Numbered from the stretch's first letter, positions 5,735 through 12,621 are shown. The stretch is 13,454 nt of DNA from CAVURW01 sp963743595 (GCA_963743595.1 CAVURW010000179.1:1-13454), one strand, 5' to 3'. Notes: generated by a model from the sequence alone, not told the origin. Made by a program: numbers and translations.

Positions 5735-8329
5735 TTGAAACAAATGCTTACAAATAGTGTCGCTGCCAGAGGAATCGCATTTGTTTTCCTTGTAGCGCTG
5801 GTTTCTGCATCGCTTTCCGCACAAACCCCCGCCACGCCAGCAACGCCCGATACAGCGGCTCCTGCGCCGGGTGGGGCTGTATCACCTTCCGCAACCACTC
5901 CACCTGCAGACCAGACGACGGCGCCTGCCGCCCCTGCTACCGTTGATGCCACCGCGCCCGGAAAAAAGGACAAGATCATCGTTGGTCCGCCCGGTGCCCC
6001 GGCCATCTCGCCCGCTGCGGAAGGACCCATCGTCCGCGCCATTGAAATCCGCTTTATCGGGCCTCGCGCCCAGCTTTCGAACGCCGTTATTGAATCGAAC
6101 ATGCGGACAACGGTCGGCCAGCCCTACTCAGCTGCAAGCGTGGAAGAAGACGTTAAAAATCTCTACGCCACTGGGTATTTTAACAATCTTCAAATCACCG
6201 ACGAACCGCTAGCAGACGGCGTTAAGGTCATCGTTTTCGTCATTCCTAAAGCGACTATTAAGGATATTCAGGTCAAGGGCTGCTCCCGCATCAAAGAGAG
6301 CCGCGTTCGCAAGGAGATCAAGTCGAAGATAGCTGGCCCGCTCATTGAGTCGCAGGTCTCTCAAGACTGCGATAAGATCCGCGATCTCTACTTGAACAAG
6401 GGTTTCAGCCACGTTCAAGTCAGCTACAAGATCGATACCAATGACACCTACGGTCGTTCGATCATCACGTTTATCGTGAATGAAGGGTCGAAGGCCTACG
6501 TCACAAACGTGATTTTCGTCGGTAACGAACATCTGACGACCAAGGAATTGGCCAAGGTCCTGAAGACCAAGAAGAAAAACCTGCTTTCGTTTATCAACAA
6601 ATCGGGCGTCTACAATCAAGACGACTTCCGTCAAGACTTGGTTGACCTGCGCGATTACTACGTCAGCAAAGGCTTCATTGACATGAGCATTAAGGACGTG
6701 AGCTACACCTATCCCGGTAAAGACGAGATGTGTGTGACAATCACGATCTTCGAAGGAATTCAGTACACGGTCGGTAAGATCACGTTCACGGGGAACACGA
6801 TCTTCCCGGAAGCGCAGCTGCGCACCTACCGCAATTACCCGATCATCCGGATGAGCGAAGGCACCGTCTTCTCCCCGCGTGCCTACACAGCGCCTGAAAA
6901 AGAACCGAACGACGAACTGGCTTCGATGGAGAATGATTTAAAGCGCCTCCATGACCTCTATGGAACCAAGGGTTATCTGGAAGGCGGCCCTGACGGCACC
7001 GATATCGAGCCCTCGCAGCAGCCGAACGTTGAGAGTGGCAAGATGGACATCGTTTACAACATCAAAGAAGGCTCTCAGTCGTACATCGACCAGATCATCA
7101 TTCAAGGTAATGGGCACACGAAGGACAAAGTCATTCGCCGCGAAGTTCTCTCCTCGCCCGGTGAGATTTACGATTCCGTTCGCGTGAAGCAGACACAGAA
7201 AGTTCTGGAAGGCCTCGGCTACTTCAGCAAGGTGGATATCTCCCCTGAAGAGACCAACGTGCCGAACCGGAAGAACATGCAGGTTACCGTCGAAGAGAAA
7301 CGCACCGGTAGCGTCACATTCGGCGCCGGGTTTAGCTCGGTCGATAGTTTGCTCGGATTCGTGGAAGTCACTCAGGGGAACTTCGATCTCTTTAACTTCC
7401 CGTCGTTCACGGGTGGCGGCGAGAAGTTCCGCTTACGTCTCCAATACGGTCTGCAAACCAAGGACGTGGATCTTAGCTTCGAAGAGCCGTGGTTCCTGGA
7501 ACAACGACTCGCCTTGGGCTTTGACCTCTTCTACCACGATGCCCAGTACCTGTCCTCGTACTACAATCAGCGTCAGGGTGGCGCTAGCGTCACGTTGAAG
7601 AAGGCGATCAGCCAATTCTGGGTGGGATCGATTTCCTACACGCTTCAGGACATCGACCTCTATAACTTCCAACAAGGTGCCTCGCCGACTCTGCTGCTGG
7701 AAAAAGGCAGCCGTACAGAGAGCTCCGTCACCCTGGGCGCCCGTTACGACACCCGCGATAGCCTCGGTCTAACCCGTCACGGAAGCGTCGGCGATCTTAC
7801 CGCGCAAGTGGCAGGTGGACCGCTCCTGGGCCAAACGAACATCTACAAGTTCAACGGGGACTTTGCCCACTTCTACACACTGCCGGATGACGTGATTCTC
7901 TCCTTCCGCGGATCCACAGGTGTGGTGAACTACTACGGCAGCAGCGCTCGCGTCCCGATCTTCGACCGCTTCTTCCTCGGTGGACCAAGTACGGTGCGTG
8001 GCTTTAACTACCGCTCCCTGGGACCGCTCGATACCTCCGGACAAGCCATCGGTGGTCTCACGGACGGCTACGAAAATGTTGAAGCGACCTTCCCGATCAT
8101 CGACCGCGTGCGTGGCGCGGTCTTCTCCGACGCCGGTTTCGTCGATGGCCGCTTTGCGCACTACACCTCGCTATGGCCGGAGCTTCAAGCCTCGGTCGGT
8201 ATTGGCCTGCGCCTGAACCTGCCAATCGGTCCGTTGCGGCTCGACTACGGTTTCCCGATCAAGCGGGATGACCACGCGTTGCACAATGGTAAGTTCAGCT
8301 TCGATGTGGGTTATCAATCGGGCTTCTAA
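5735..8329 (+). CDS. bamA: Outer membrane protein assembly factor BamA
   Basis: An 864-residue Omp85-family protein that folds and inserts beta-barrel proteins into the outer membrane. Residues 1-29 are a signal peptide (hydrophobic IAFVFLVALVSASLSA). Residues 30-98 are an Ala/Pro/Thr-rich linker with a small basic patch (GKKDK). Five POTRA domains follow at about 99-172, 174-250, 253-340, 343-446 and 448-522, each with the GYF/GF and (V/I)xGN pattern. The barrel fills about 525-864 and ends in Phe, as required for the C-terminal signal. The lid-lock motif VRGF is at 754-757. Length is slightly above the usual 800 residues because of the linker and an insertion in POTRA4 (about 380-435). The start is TTG at 5735, supported by the ribosome binding site; ATG at 5744 is an alternative. 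lspA follows after 80 bases. Confidence 0.97.
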   Translation: MKQMLTNSVAARGIAFVFLVALVSASLSAQTPATPATPDTAAPAPGGAVSPSATTPPADQTTAPAAPATVDATAPGKKDKIIVGPPGAPAISPAAEGPIVRAIEIRFIGPRAQLSNAVIESNMRTTVGQPYSAASVEEDVKNLYATGYFNNLQITDEPLADGVKVIVFVIPKATIKDIQVKGCSRIKESRVRKEIKSKIAGPLIESQVSQDCDKIRDLYLNKGFSHVQVSYKIDTNDTYGRSIITFIVNEGSKAYVTNVIFVGNEHLTTKELAKVLKTKKKNLLSFINKSGVYNQDDFRQDLVDLRDYYVSKGFIDMSIKDVSYTYPGKDEMCVTITIFEGIQYTVGKITFTGNTIFPEAQLRTYRNYPIIRMSEGTVFSPRAYTAPEKEPNDELASMENDLKRLHDLYGTKGYLEGGPDGTDIEPSQQPNVESGKMDIVYNIKEGSQSYIDQIIIQGNGHTKDKVIRREVLSSPGEIYDSVRVKQTQKVLEGLGYFSKVDISPEETNVPNRKNMQVTVEEKRTGSVTFGAGFSSVDSLLGFVEVTQGNFDLFNFPSFTGGGEKFRLRLQYGLQTKDVDLSFEEPWFLEQRLALGFDLFYHDAQYLSSYYNQRQGGASVTLKKAISQFWVGSISYTLQDIDLYNFQQGASPTLLLEKGSRTESSVTLGARYDTRDSLGLTRHGSVGDLTAQVAGGPLLGQTNIYKFNGDFAHFYTLPDDVILSFRGSTGVVNYYGSSARVPIFDRFFLGGPSTVRGFNYRSLGPLDTSGQAIGGLTDGYENVEATFPIIDRVRGAVFSDAGFVDGRFAHYTSLWPELQASVGIGLRLNLPIGPLRLDYGFPIKRDDHALHNGKFSFDVGYQSGF

Positions 8330-8346
8330 ACGCGGGGCTCCTGACG

Positions 8347-8373
8347 GCGGGCCGGGCGGGCCGGGCGGTCCGC
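8347..8373 (+). repeat. GC-rich 9-bp tandem repeat between bamA and lspA
   Basis: Two perfect copies of GCGGGCCGG and a third copy diverged at two positions lie 17 bases after the bamA stop. Each unit contains the palindrome GGCC, so several register-shifted hairpins are possible, but no T tract follows. Probably a slippage product; it may weakly affect read-through into lspA. Confidence 0.6.
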
Positions 8374-8409
8374 TAGGCTGAAACCCTATTTTGTGCTACC
8401 GTTCGAAAC

Positions 8410-8883
8410 GTGAATCGTCTGCCACAAGCCACCCTCTTCGCAACTGCCGCGCTCGTCATCGCGATCGATCAAGCCTCCAAATGGTGGGCGCTCACCAGTC
8501 TTGCGCCGATCGTCACGATCCCGATTATCCCGAACGTGTTCAGCCTGACCTTCGTGGAAAACACCGGAGTCGCCTTTGGAATGTTCTCCGGCCACGGCTT
8601 GCTTGTCTCCCTCATCATCATGGCCGTTCTTGCCTCGGCCACGTTGTTTTCCAAGGATGTCGACTGGAAACGCTGGGAGCCGAATTTGATCGGTGGGATG
8701 ATTCTCGGCGGTGCATTCGGAAACCTTCTCGATCGCGCCCGACTCGGCTACGTCGTTGACTTTATCGATTGCCATTACTGGCCCGTTTTTAACATCGCCG
8801 ATAGCGCCATCTGCATTGCTGTGGCATTGTTGACCTTCCGGCTCCTGTTCATGAACATACCGGCCCCGGTCAAGAAACCATGA
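8410..8883 (+). CDS. lspA: Lipoprotein signal peptidase (signal peptidase II)
   Basis: A 157-residue inner-membrane aspartyl protease that cleaves the signal peptide from diacylglyceryl-modified prolipoproteins. Four hydrophobic segments are seen (about residues 8-28, 62-80, 92-107, 127-148). The family motifs are present: DQASKWW (20-26), ENTGVAFGMF (50-59), GNLLDR (104-109), VVDF with catalytic Asp117, and FNIAD with catalytic Asp131. Length is typical of the family. The start is GTG at 8410, matching the family N-terminus; no Shine-Dalgarno site is visible. The stop overlaps the start of the ABC ATPase gene by 4 bases (ATGA), so the two are co-translated, and both serve lipoproteins. Confidence 0.97.
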   Translation: MNRLPQATLFATAALVIAIDQASKWWALTSLAPIVTIPIIPNVFSLTFVENTGVAFGMFSGHGLLVSLIIMAVLASATLFSKDVDWKRWEPNLIGGMILGGAFGNLLDRARLGYVVDFIDCHYWPVFNIADSAICIAVALLTFRLLFMNIPAPVKKP

Positions 8884-9545
8884 TCCGCCTCATCGACGCC
8901 ACCAAACACTACGGTGACTCCGTAACTGTGTACGCTCTGCGGGCTGTGAATCTCCACATCGCCCCGGCTGAATTTGTCGCCATTATGGGTCCCAGCGGCT
9001 GCGGCAAGAGCACGCTTCTCCACGTCCTGGGAGGGCTCGATCGCCTCACCTCCGGTCAAGCGTTTCTGGCGGAGAAACCACTCCATCAACTGGACGAAAA
9101 CGGCCTCACCCAGTTGCGCCGCTCGCACATCGGGTTCGTGTTCCAATTCTTTAATTTGCTACCCACGCTGACCGTCGCCGAAAACGTTACCCTCCCCTCT
9201 CTGCTTCAGAACGTGCCGGCCAAACAATCGTCTCAGAAATGCCAGGAACTACTGGAACTCGTTGGTCTGCAACACCGCACGCACCATCGCCTGCACCAAA
9301 TCTCCGGCGGCGAAATGCAACGCGCTGCACTTGCCCGCGCTTTGATCAACGACCCCAAAGTCCTACTCGCAGATGAACCGACGGGCAACCTTGATTCGGA
9401 GACGAGCGGTAAAGTCATTCGCTTATTCAAGGACCTAGGCAAACGGCTCCAGACGACCATCGTCATGGTCACACACAGCCGGGAAGTGGCGGCCTCCGCA
9501 GACCGGATCATCGAGATGCGCGATGGGCAGATTGTTTCGGCTTAA
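8880..9545 (+). CDS. lolD: LolD-like ABC transporter ATP-binding protein
   Basis: A 221-residue ABC ATPase of the LolD/MacB/FtsE type. Walker A is GPSGCGKST (37-45), the Q loop is at Gln89, the signature is SGGE (142-145), Walker B is VLLADE (161-166) followed by PTGNLD, and the switch His is His199. LolD powers LolCE, which extracts mature lipoproteins from the inner membrane for delivery to the outer membrane. Coupling to lspA by an ATGA overlap supports a lipoprotein role, but no LolC/LolE-type permease is present in the window, so an exporter of another MacB-like kind remains possible. It ends tail to tail with the kelch-like gene: the two stop codons share TTAA. Confidence 0.8.
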   Translation: MIRLIDATKHYGDSVTVYALRAVNLHIAPAEFVAIMGPSGCGKSTLLHVLGGLDRLTSGQAFLAEKPLHQLDENGLTQLRRSHIGFVFQFFNLLPTLTVAENVTLPSLLQNVPAKQSSQKCQELLELVGLQHRTHHRLHQISGGEMQRAALARALINDPKVLLADEPTGNLDSETSGKVIRLFKDLGKRLQTTIVMVTHSREVAASADRIIEMRDGQIVSA

Positions 9546-10585
9546 GGATCGATCTCCTTCAAATCGATGATCTCACAGGTCGCGGTGGTCGCGTTGTCGT
9601 CCGCGCGGGTGTACCCGCCGGAGACCAGGATACGGCCATTCGGCAAAAGATTTGCTGTATGGAAGGCGCGCGGCGTGTTGAGCGGTTGCGTGATCGACCA
9701 GGTGTTCGTCGCTGGATCGTAAAGGCGGCAGGTGGTCACGGGGGGGTAGTTTCCAGTCGGACGTACTGCAAAGTAGTGCAGTGTCACTAGATAATCGTAA
9801 AGCGCCTCGCACCTGTTAGAGATCCACGATTGCGGAATGTAGCAAGCACCGCCAATCGCCAAGATCTTGCCGTCCGGAAGCAACGTGCACGTCTGGCCGA
9901 TGGTGCCCTTCGGGTCGCTCAGAATCAACCACGAGTCGGTCTTAAAGCTGTAGATCGCTTCCTCGACGTGGGTTGGATACAAATTTGAGTAGGCGACCCA
10001 GAATAGTCGGTCGCTCGGCAAGAGAAATGTATTGAGTCTTTGGCTTAGGAAGGAAGGTGGAGGCTTTAGCCTCTTTAACGGAAATTCTTTTGAGTCCGTC
10101 AGCAGAAATTGCCCTTCAAACCAAAACAAGGTTCCGTCCGGCCTGTGTAGTGGGGACCGAACCGCAGCCGCGTCACTGCTGGTGAAGGATGGCCATACCT
10201 GCTGGAAATCTCCATCGATGACGGTGAATGGGTGCTCGCATTGCGTGATCATCTCCCAAAACGAGCCATCGATATGATTTTGGGTATTGGGCAACACACC
10301 GTCGGGATTGTTTTTAGGGACTGTCCATGAATCGGTCTTCGGATCGTAGATCTGGTAATGGCGGGGTCCTAAGGTCGAAGTGTCTTCACCAAAAAGAATC
10401 GTCCCGTCACTGAGAGTAGCGGAGACATACATCGCACGCGGTGCCGGAAGCGGAGACGAGTAACGCCATCTCGTTTGCGGTGAAAGCAGCCACAATGCGA
10501 TGAAAAGCAGCGCAAACAAAGAGCCGATGCCAAGGAAGAATCGGAGGCGGTGATTTCGCTTTGGAAATCGGAGTGGCATAATCAT
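9542..10585 (-). CDS. Membrane-anchored kelch-repeat-like protein
   Basis: A 347-residue protein with one N-terminal transmembrane segment (about residues 14-34, after a basic MIMPLRFPKRNHRLR start), so probably an inner-membrane anchor with the rest outside the cytoplasm. The remainder looks like a galactose-oxidase/kelch beta propeller: RYSSPLPAPRAMYVSATLSD with YDPKTDSW near residues 41-87, and the best repeat at about 288-325 (YDPATNTW, TPRAFHTANLLPNGRILVSGG). Middle blades are degenerate (LLPDGKILAIGG at about 235-250). No catalytic residues are recognised; the role may be binding. GAGGT lies 5 bases before the ATG. It may be cotranscribed with the small ORFs upstream. Confidence 0.75.
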   Translation of the reverse strand: MIMPLRFPKRNHRLRFFLGIGSLFALLFIALWLLSPQTRWRYSSPLPAPRAMYVSATLSDGTILFGEDTSTLGPRHYQIYDPKTDSWTVPKNNPDGVLPNTQNHIDGSFWEMITQCEHPFTVIDGDFQQVWPSFTSSDAAAVRSPLHRPDGTLFWFEGQFLLTDSKEFPLKRLKPPPSFLSQRLNTFLLPSDRLFWVAYSNLYPTHVEEAIYSFKTDSWLILSDPKGTIGQTCTLLPDGKILAIGGACYIPQSWISNRCEALYDYLVTLHYFAVRPTGNYPPVTTCRLYDPATNTWSITQPLNTPRAFHTANLLPNGRILVSGGYTRADDNATTATCEIIDLKEIDP

Positions 10586-10686
10586 TCGACCTCGGTTTTA
10601 GCGACTTACTTTTCGATTCTTAGTGAATGAGGTCCAAGGCTGTATCTGATATTTCTTATGAAGATAGACCAGCACTATCATGCAAA

Positions 10687-10809
10687 TTAGTTGAATTGCC
10701 AAGAGATCGGAGCGACTCCTAGTAACGTATGGGGAAATAGTTCCAAAACTGTTCGAAACCATCGCCAAAAATCTCGTATTCGAGCTATATCGGGGCGTTC
10801 AATATTCAT
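10687..10809 (-). CDS. Possible 40-residue ORF, translationally coupled
   Basis: The ATG overlaps the stop codon of the upstream 99-codon ORF as ATGA, the classic coupling arrangement. The peptide begins MNIERPDIARIRDFWRWFRT and goes on LELFPHTLLGVAPISWQFN. It is amphipathic with basic and aromatic residues, but no family is recognised. The same frame is open further upstream to 10983, overlapping the 99-codon gene, but that part looks like an out-of-frame shadow. Evidence is positional only. Confidence 0.25.
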   Translation of the reverse strand: MNIERPDIARIRDFWRWFRTVLELFPHTLLGVAPISWQFN

Positions 10810-11105
10810 GGACGCTTGAGCGCCCTCCTCCCGAAAGCCAGCGCAGGGGAAATACATAGAAGGACGATAAAGGTCAACCCCAAGCTGGCTGCGATTTGGG
10901 GATGCCGCATGGATAATCCATCCAAGAACGGGAGGACGAGCATAAACTCCACTAGCGTAATCTGGCACCAGCCTCCTTGGCATTTCTTAGGAGTCGTGTT
11001 CTTGCCGACTCTGACTCTGCAGACACCGCTGAAATAAAGCCCCAGAACCGTCGCCAACGCCGCACCGACGACTACAAAGGCCGAAGATAAAACTCCATCG
11101 TCCAC
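10806..11105 (-). CDS. Small hypothetical membrane protein
   Basis: A 99-residue ORF of no recognised family. It has two clear hydrophobic helices (about residues 7-28 and 71-91) and a shorter apolar stretch between them (51-64), joined by a basic loop with two cysteines (KKCQGGWC, 40-47), and a basic tail (RRALKRP). The clean segmentation into membrane-like segments, absent from the other frames, argues that it is real. The start is GTG at 11105; GAGGG sits almost against it, closer than ideal, and inside a hairpin. It lies 54 bases after the Hsp20-domain gene on the same strand. The product would sit in the inner membrane; its role is unknown. Confidence 0.5.
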   Translation of the reverse strand: MDDGVLSSAFVVVGAALATVLGLYFSGVCRVRVGKNTTPKKCQGGWCQITLVEFMLVLPFLDGLSMRHPQIAASLGLTFIVLLCISPALAFGRRALKRP

Positions 11106-11106
11106 C

Positions 11107-11137
11107 CCTCAACGCTACCAGCAATCTCGCGTTGAGG
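11107..11137 (-). promoter_or_regulatory. Hairpin covering the start region of the small membrane protein
   Basis: A perfect 9-bp inverted repeat (CCTCAACGC / GCGTTGAGG) with a 13-base loop sits between the Hsp20-domain gene and the 99-codon ORF. Its 3' arm on the minus strand contains the GAGG that would serve as ribosome binding site, and the GTG start follows directly. There is no U tract, so it does not look like a terminator. Control of translation of the small ORF is an inference. Confidence 0.45.
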
Positions 11138-11159
11138 AAACTACAGCGTAGAACTTCGC

Positions 11160-11855
11160 TTACTTTACCGGAACTTCTGCAGACAATGTCTCGGAATCGG
11201 ACTTTGGCAACGTGATGGTCAGCGTGTCGCTGGCGTAGGTGGCGGACCCGGCTTTCGGGTTTGTATTTCCAGGGAGATTAAACGATTGCTCAAAGGCCGA
11301 GTAGCTGTTTTGGTTCTGGCTGGAGAGACGCTGCTCGGAAGAAATCGTTAGCCCTTGGCCATCCACGATCACATGGATGCTAGATTTCGTGGCACCGGGC
11401 AGCTTTAAAGTAACGGTGTAGTGGTCTTTTTCGCCAGCGATAGTGGGCTGGTTCGCATCATCCGCTGCGGGCGCTTGAGAGGGATCGGGGATGTTCATGT
11501 TCCCGAGATTGTTGAGAGTGTTCAGGTTTTGCATCATCTGAGTCATCTGCTTGTTCAGCTGATTTACCTGGGCGAAAACATCATCGGGATTGATGGCGAC
11601 TGTGCCTGGGGGTGCTCCGGATTGAGAATCAGCGGGGGCGGGCGCTAATTTCGGCAACCGCGAAGTCGTTTTCCAAGAAGAACTGGAATTATTCGGTGCG
11701 GTCGGGTCGCTACCAATCGTGATCGTCGCGAGCGTGGGTGAACTGCCCAATGAGGGCACGTAGGCACAGTAAAGGAAATAACCCTCCACCGTCGCAGTGG
11801 TGAAGGAAACGAGGGTGGTCACGGCTAGAACCAGTGAGAGGATTTTCCACTTCAT
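11160..11855 (-). CDS. Exported or membrane-anchored Hsp20 (alpha-crystallin) domain protein
   Basis: A 231-residue protein. Residues 1-22 are a signal peptide or signal anchor (MKWKILSLVLAVTTLVSF). A low-complexity Ser/Pro/Ala linker follows (about 45-90), then a Gln/Asn/Met-rich helix with coiled-coil character (92-118). Residues 143-219 resemble a small heat-shock protein core: HYTVTLKLPGATKSSIHVIV, LTISSEQR, FEQSFNLPG, and TLTITLPK. The canonical GVL is altered to SDTL, and the C-terminus VPVK matches the I/V-x-I/V tail used for oligomer contacts. Ordinary bacterial Hsp20 proteins are cytoplasmic and about 150 residues, so export is unusual; it may act as a periplasmic holdase (inference). 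I chose ATG 11855 because it gives a normal basic n-region; ATG 11873 would add six residues. Confidence 0.75.
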   Translation of the reverse strand: MKWKILSLVLAVTTLVSFTTATVEGYFLYCAYVPSLGSSPTLATITIGSDPTAPNNSSSSWKTTSRLPKLAPAPADSQSGAPPGTVAINPDDVFAQVNQLNKQMTQMMQNLNTLNNLGNMNIPDPSQAPAADDANQPTIAGEKDHYTVTLKLPGATKSSIHVIVDGQGLTISSEQRLSSQNQNSYSAFEQSFNLPGNTNPKAGSATYASDTLTITLPKSDSETLSAEVPVK

Positions 11856-11895
11856 GTCATTCTCAGATTTCATCGGTATTCTTTGTGTATGTAAT

Positions 11896-11924
11896 AGCAT
11901 ACGCCACTGCATTGTAAATGCCAA
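11896..11924 (-). promoter_or_regulatory. Promoter of the Hsp20-domain gene
   Basis: On the minus strand TTGGCA (11924-11919), a 17-base spacer and TATGCT (11901-11896): 5 of 6 and 4 of 6 consensus matches. The predicted leader to ATG 11855 is about 35 bases. A short dyad, GCATT-GTA-AATGC (11909-11921), lies between and over the boxes. Confidence 0.45.
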
Positions 11925-12003
11925 GGGATTAAGAGGGATTTGGTCGGTTGTAACCTGCTGATTTCCAGCATGTTATAGATACATTGTACTTTCGTAATTG
12001 CCC

Positions 12004-12027
12004 GGAAAACTTCTAGAAGGGGTTTCC
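12004..12027. repeat. Imperfect inverted repeat with TTCTAGAA core
   Basis: GGAAA and TTTCC flank the 8-bp palindrome TTCTAGAA (12011-12018), giving an imperfect hairpin just 5 bases from the much stronger palindrome at 12033. The pair of hairpins may form one element. Confidence 0.4.
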
Positions 12028-12032
12028 ACTGA

Positions 12033-12076
12033 GGCAGTTCGTCCCAGTTTCCAGTTGAAAACTGGGACGAACTGCC
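12033..12076. repeat. 18-bp perfect inverted repeat, REP/MITE-like palindrome
   Basis: Two perfect 18-bp arms (GGCAGTTCGTCCCAGTTT and its complement) enclose an 8-base loop, CCAGTTGA. The loop carries another CCAGTT, allowing a shifted pairing. There is no T tract on either side and no adjacent gene end, so it is not an ordinary terminator. Length and symmetry suggest a mobile palindromic unit, for example one moved by a REP-associated (IS200-like) transposase; no transposase is in the window. Confidence 0.7.
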
Positions 12077-12223
12077 ACGCTCCACGGCCCGACTGAGGAT
12101 ATAGTTCTTTACTTTCACAGGCATTCTGTCATCATTTTGCCCTTCGATCACATCGCTTCCCCTGAAGCCAAGTAGTAGTGTCCCAAACAGTTCCCTGTTC
12201 TGTCCGCTCCCAAAGGTTATTTA

Positions 12224-12241
12224 TGCATGCACACGCATGCA
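12224..12241. promoter_or_regulatory. Inverted repeat upstream of the RRM gene
   Basis: TGCATGC-ACAC-GCATGCA: two 7-bp arms that are each built on the palindrome GCATGC, 41 bases before the RRM start. Candidate operator; the binding protein is unknown. Confidence 0.4.
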
Positions 12242-12255
12242 CTTCATTGTTGCTG

Positions 12256-12271
12256 TGAGGTCGTCACCTCA
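12256..12271 (+). promoter_or_regulatory. Leader hairpin before the RRM gene
   Basis: TGAGGT-CGTC-ACCTCA is a 6-bp stem with a 4-base loop, ending 11 bases before the ATG and followed by the A/T-only stretch AAATAAATAAA. The GAGG in the stem is too far (22 bases) to serve as a normal ribosome binding site. The unstructured A-rich run next to the start is probably what the ribosome uses. Confidence 0.4.
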
Positions 12272-12282
12272 AAATAAATAAA

Positions 12283-12621
12283 ATGAAATTGTACGTAGGA
12301 AATCTTTCCTTCCAAACCACTGAACATGACTTAACCGAGCTTTTTTCCGCTCACGGTGCTGTAACAGAGACCCGCTTGATGATGGATCGCGAGACACATC
12401 GTCCTCGTGGATTCGGTTTTGTCACCATGTCCTCCGATTCCGAAGGCCAACGCGCTATTGATGCGTTGAACGGCCACAACCTCGACGGTCGTGACCTCAC
12501 GGTTAACGAAGCCCGTCCGATGGAAGCTGGCGCACCGCGTCGTTCTTTCTCGGGTGGCGGAAATGCTGGCGGCGGTCGCTCCTCTCAGGGCGGCAACGGC
12601 GGCAACAAGCGCCGTTACTAA
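12283..12621 (+). CDS. RRM-domain RNA-binding protein with glycine-rich tail
   Basis: A 112-residue protein with one RNA recognition motif at about residues 2-79: RNP2 is LYVGNL (3-8) and RNP1 is RGFGFVTM (42-49), with the aromatic residues used for RNA stacking in place (Tyr4, Phe44, Phe46). The tail from residue 85 is rich in Gly, Ser, Asn and Arg (GGGNAGGGRSSQGG) and ends KRRY, like the cold-induced Rbp proteins of cyanobacteria and plant GRPs. It likely binds single-stranded RNA in the cytoplasm; a post-transcriptional or cold-stress role is inferred from family. The start has no Shine-Dalgarno site and follows an A-rich stretch. It is monocistronic, bounded by its own terminator. Confidence 0.93.
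   Translation: MKLYVGNLSFQTTEHDLTELFSAHGAVTETRLMMDRETHRPRGFGFVTMSSDSEGQRAIDALNGHNLDGRDLTVNEARPMEAGAPRRSFSGGGNAGGGRSSQGGNGGNKRRY

Larger units (their letters stand above)
11925..12282. other. Intergenic region between divergent Hsp20-domain and RRM genes
   Basis: About 360 bases with no convincing gene. It holds four inverted repeats (listed separately) and is the control region for two divergent genes. On the minus strand a frame is open from about 12215 through the long palindrome and contains the protein-like stretch MPVKVKNYILSRAVERG (12124-12074), but it has no family match that I recognise and ends in unremarkable sequence; a gene remnant is possible. No clear promoter for the RRM gene could be fixed. 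Confidence 0.5.

Noticed and set aside
5575..6102. Minus-strand open frame over the bamA start, rich in Ala and Gly
   Set aside because: It mirrors the Ala/Pro linker codons of bamA and covers the bamA promoter and terminator region; no family match.
10687..10983. 98-codon minus-strand frame overlapping the small membrane protein
   Set aside because: The upstream part overlaps a more convincing frame and reads like a shadow. Only its last 40 codons, which start by ATGA overlap, were kept as a weak candidate.
12011..12018. TTCTAGAA resembling a eukaryotic heat-shock element near the Hsp20-domain gene
   Set aside because: Bacteria lack that factor, it is not a CIRCE element, and it lies upstream of the predicted promoter by about 90 bases. 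More likely part of the hairpin pair.
11870..12151. 93-codon minus-strand frame through the long palindrome, upstream of the Hsp20-domain gene
   Set aside because: It runs through the inverted repeat and the predicted promoter, starts with GTG without a ribosome site and has no recognised family. It may hold a gene remnant, noted in the intergenic entry.
12186..12199. AACAG-TTCC-CTGTT dyad as a LexA box
   Set aside because: The arms are in the opposite orientation to the TGTTC-N4-GAACA motif described for Verrucomicrobia, and neither neighbour is an SOS gene.
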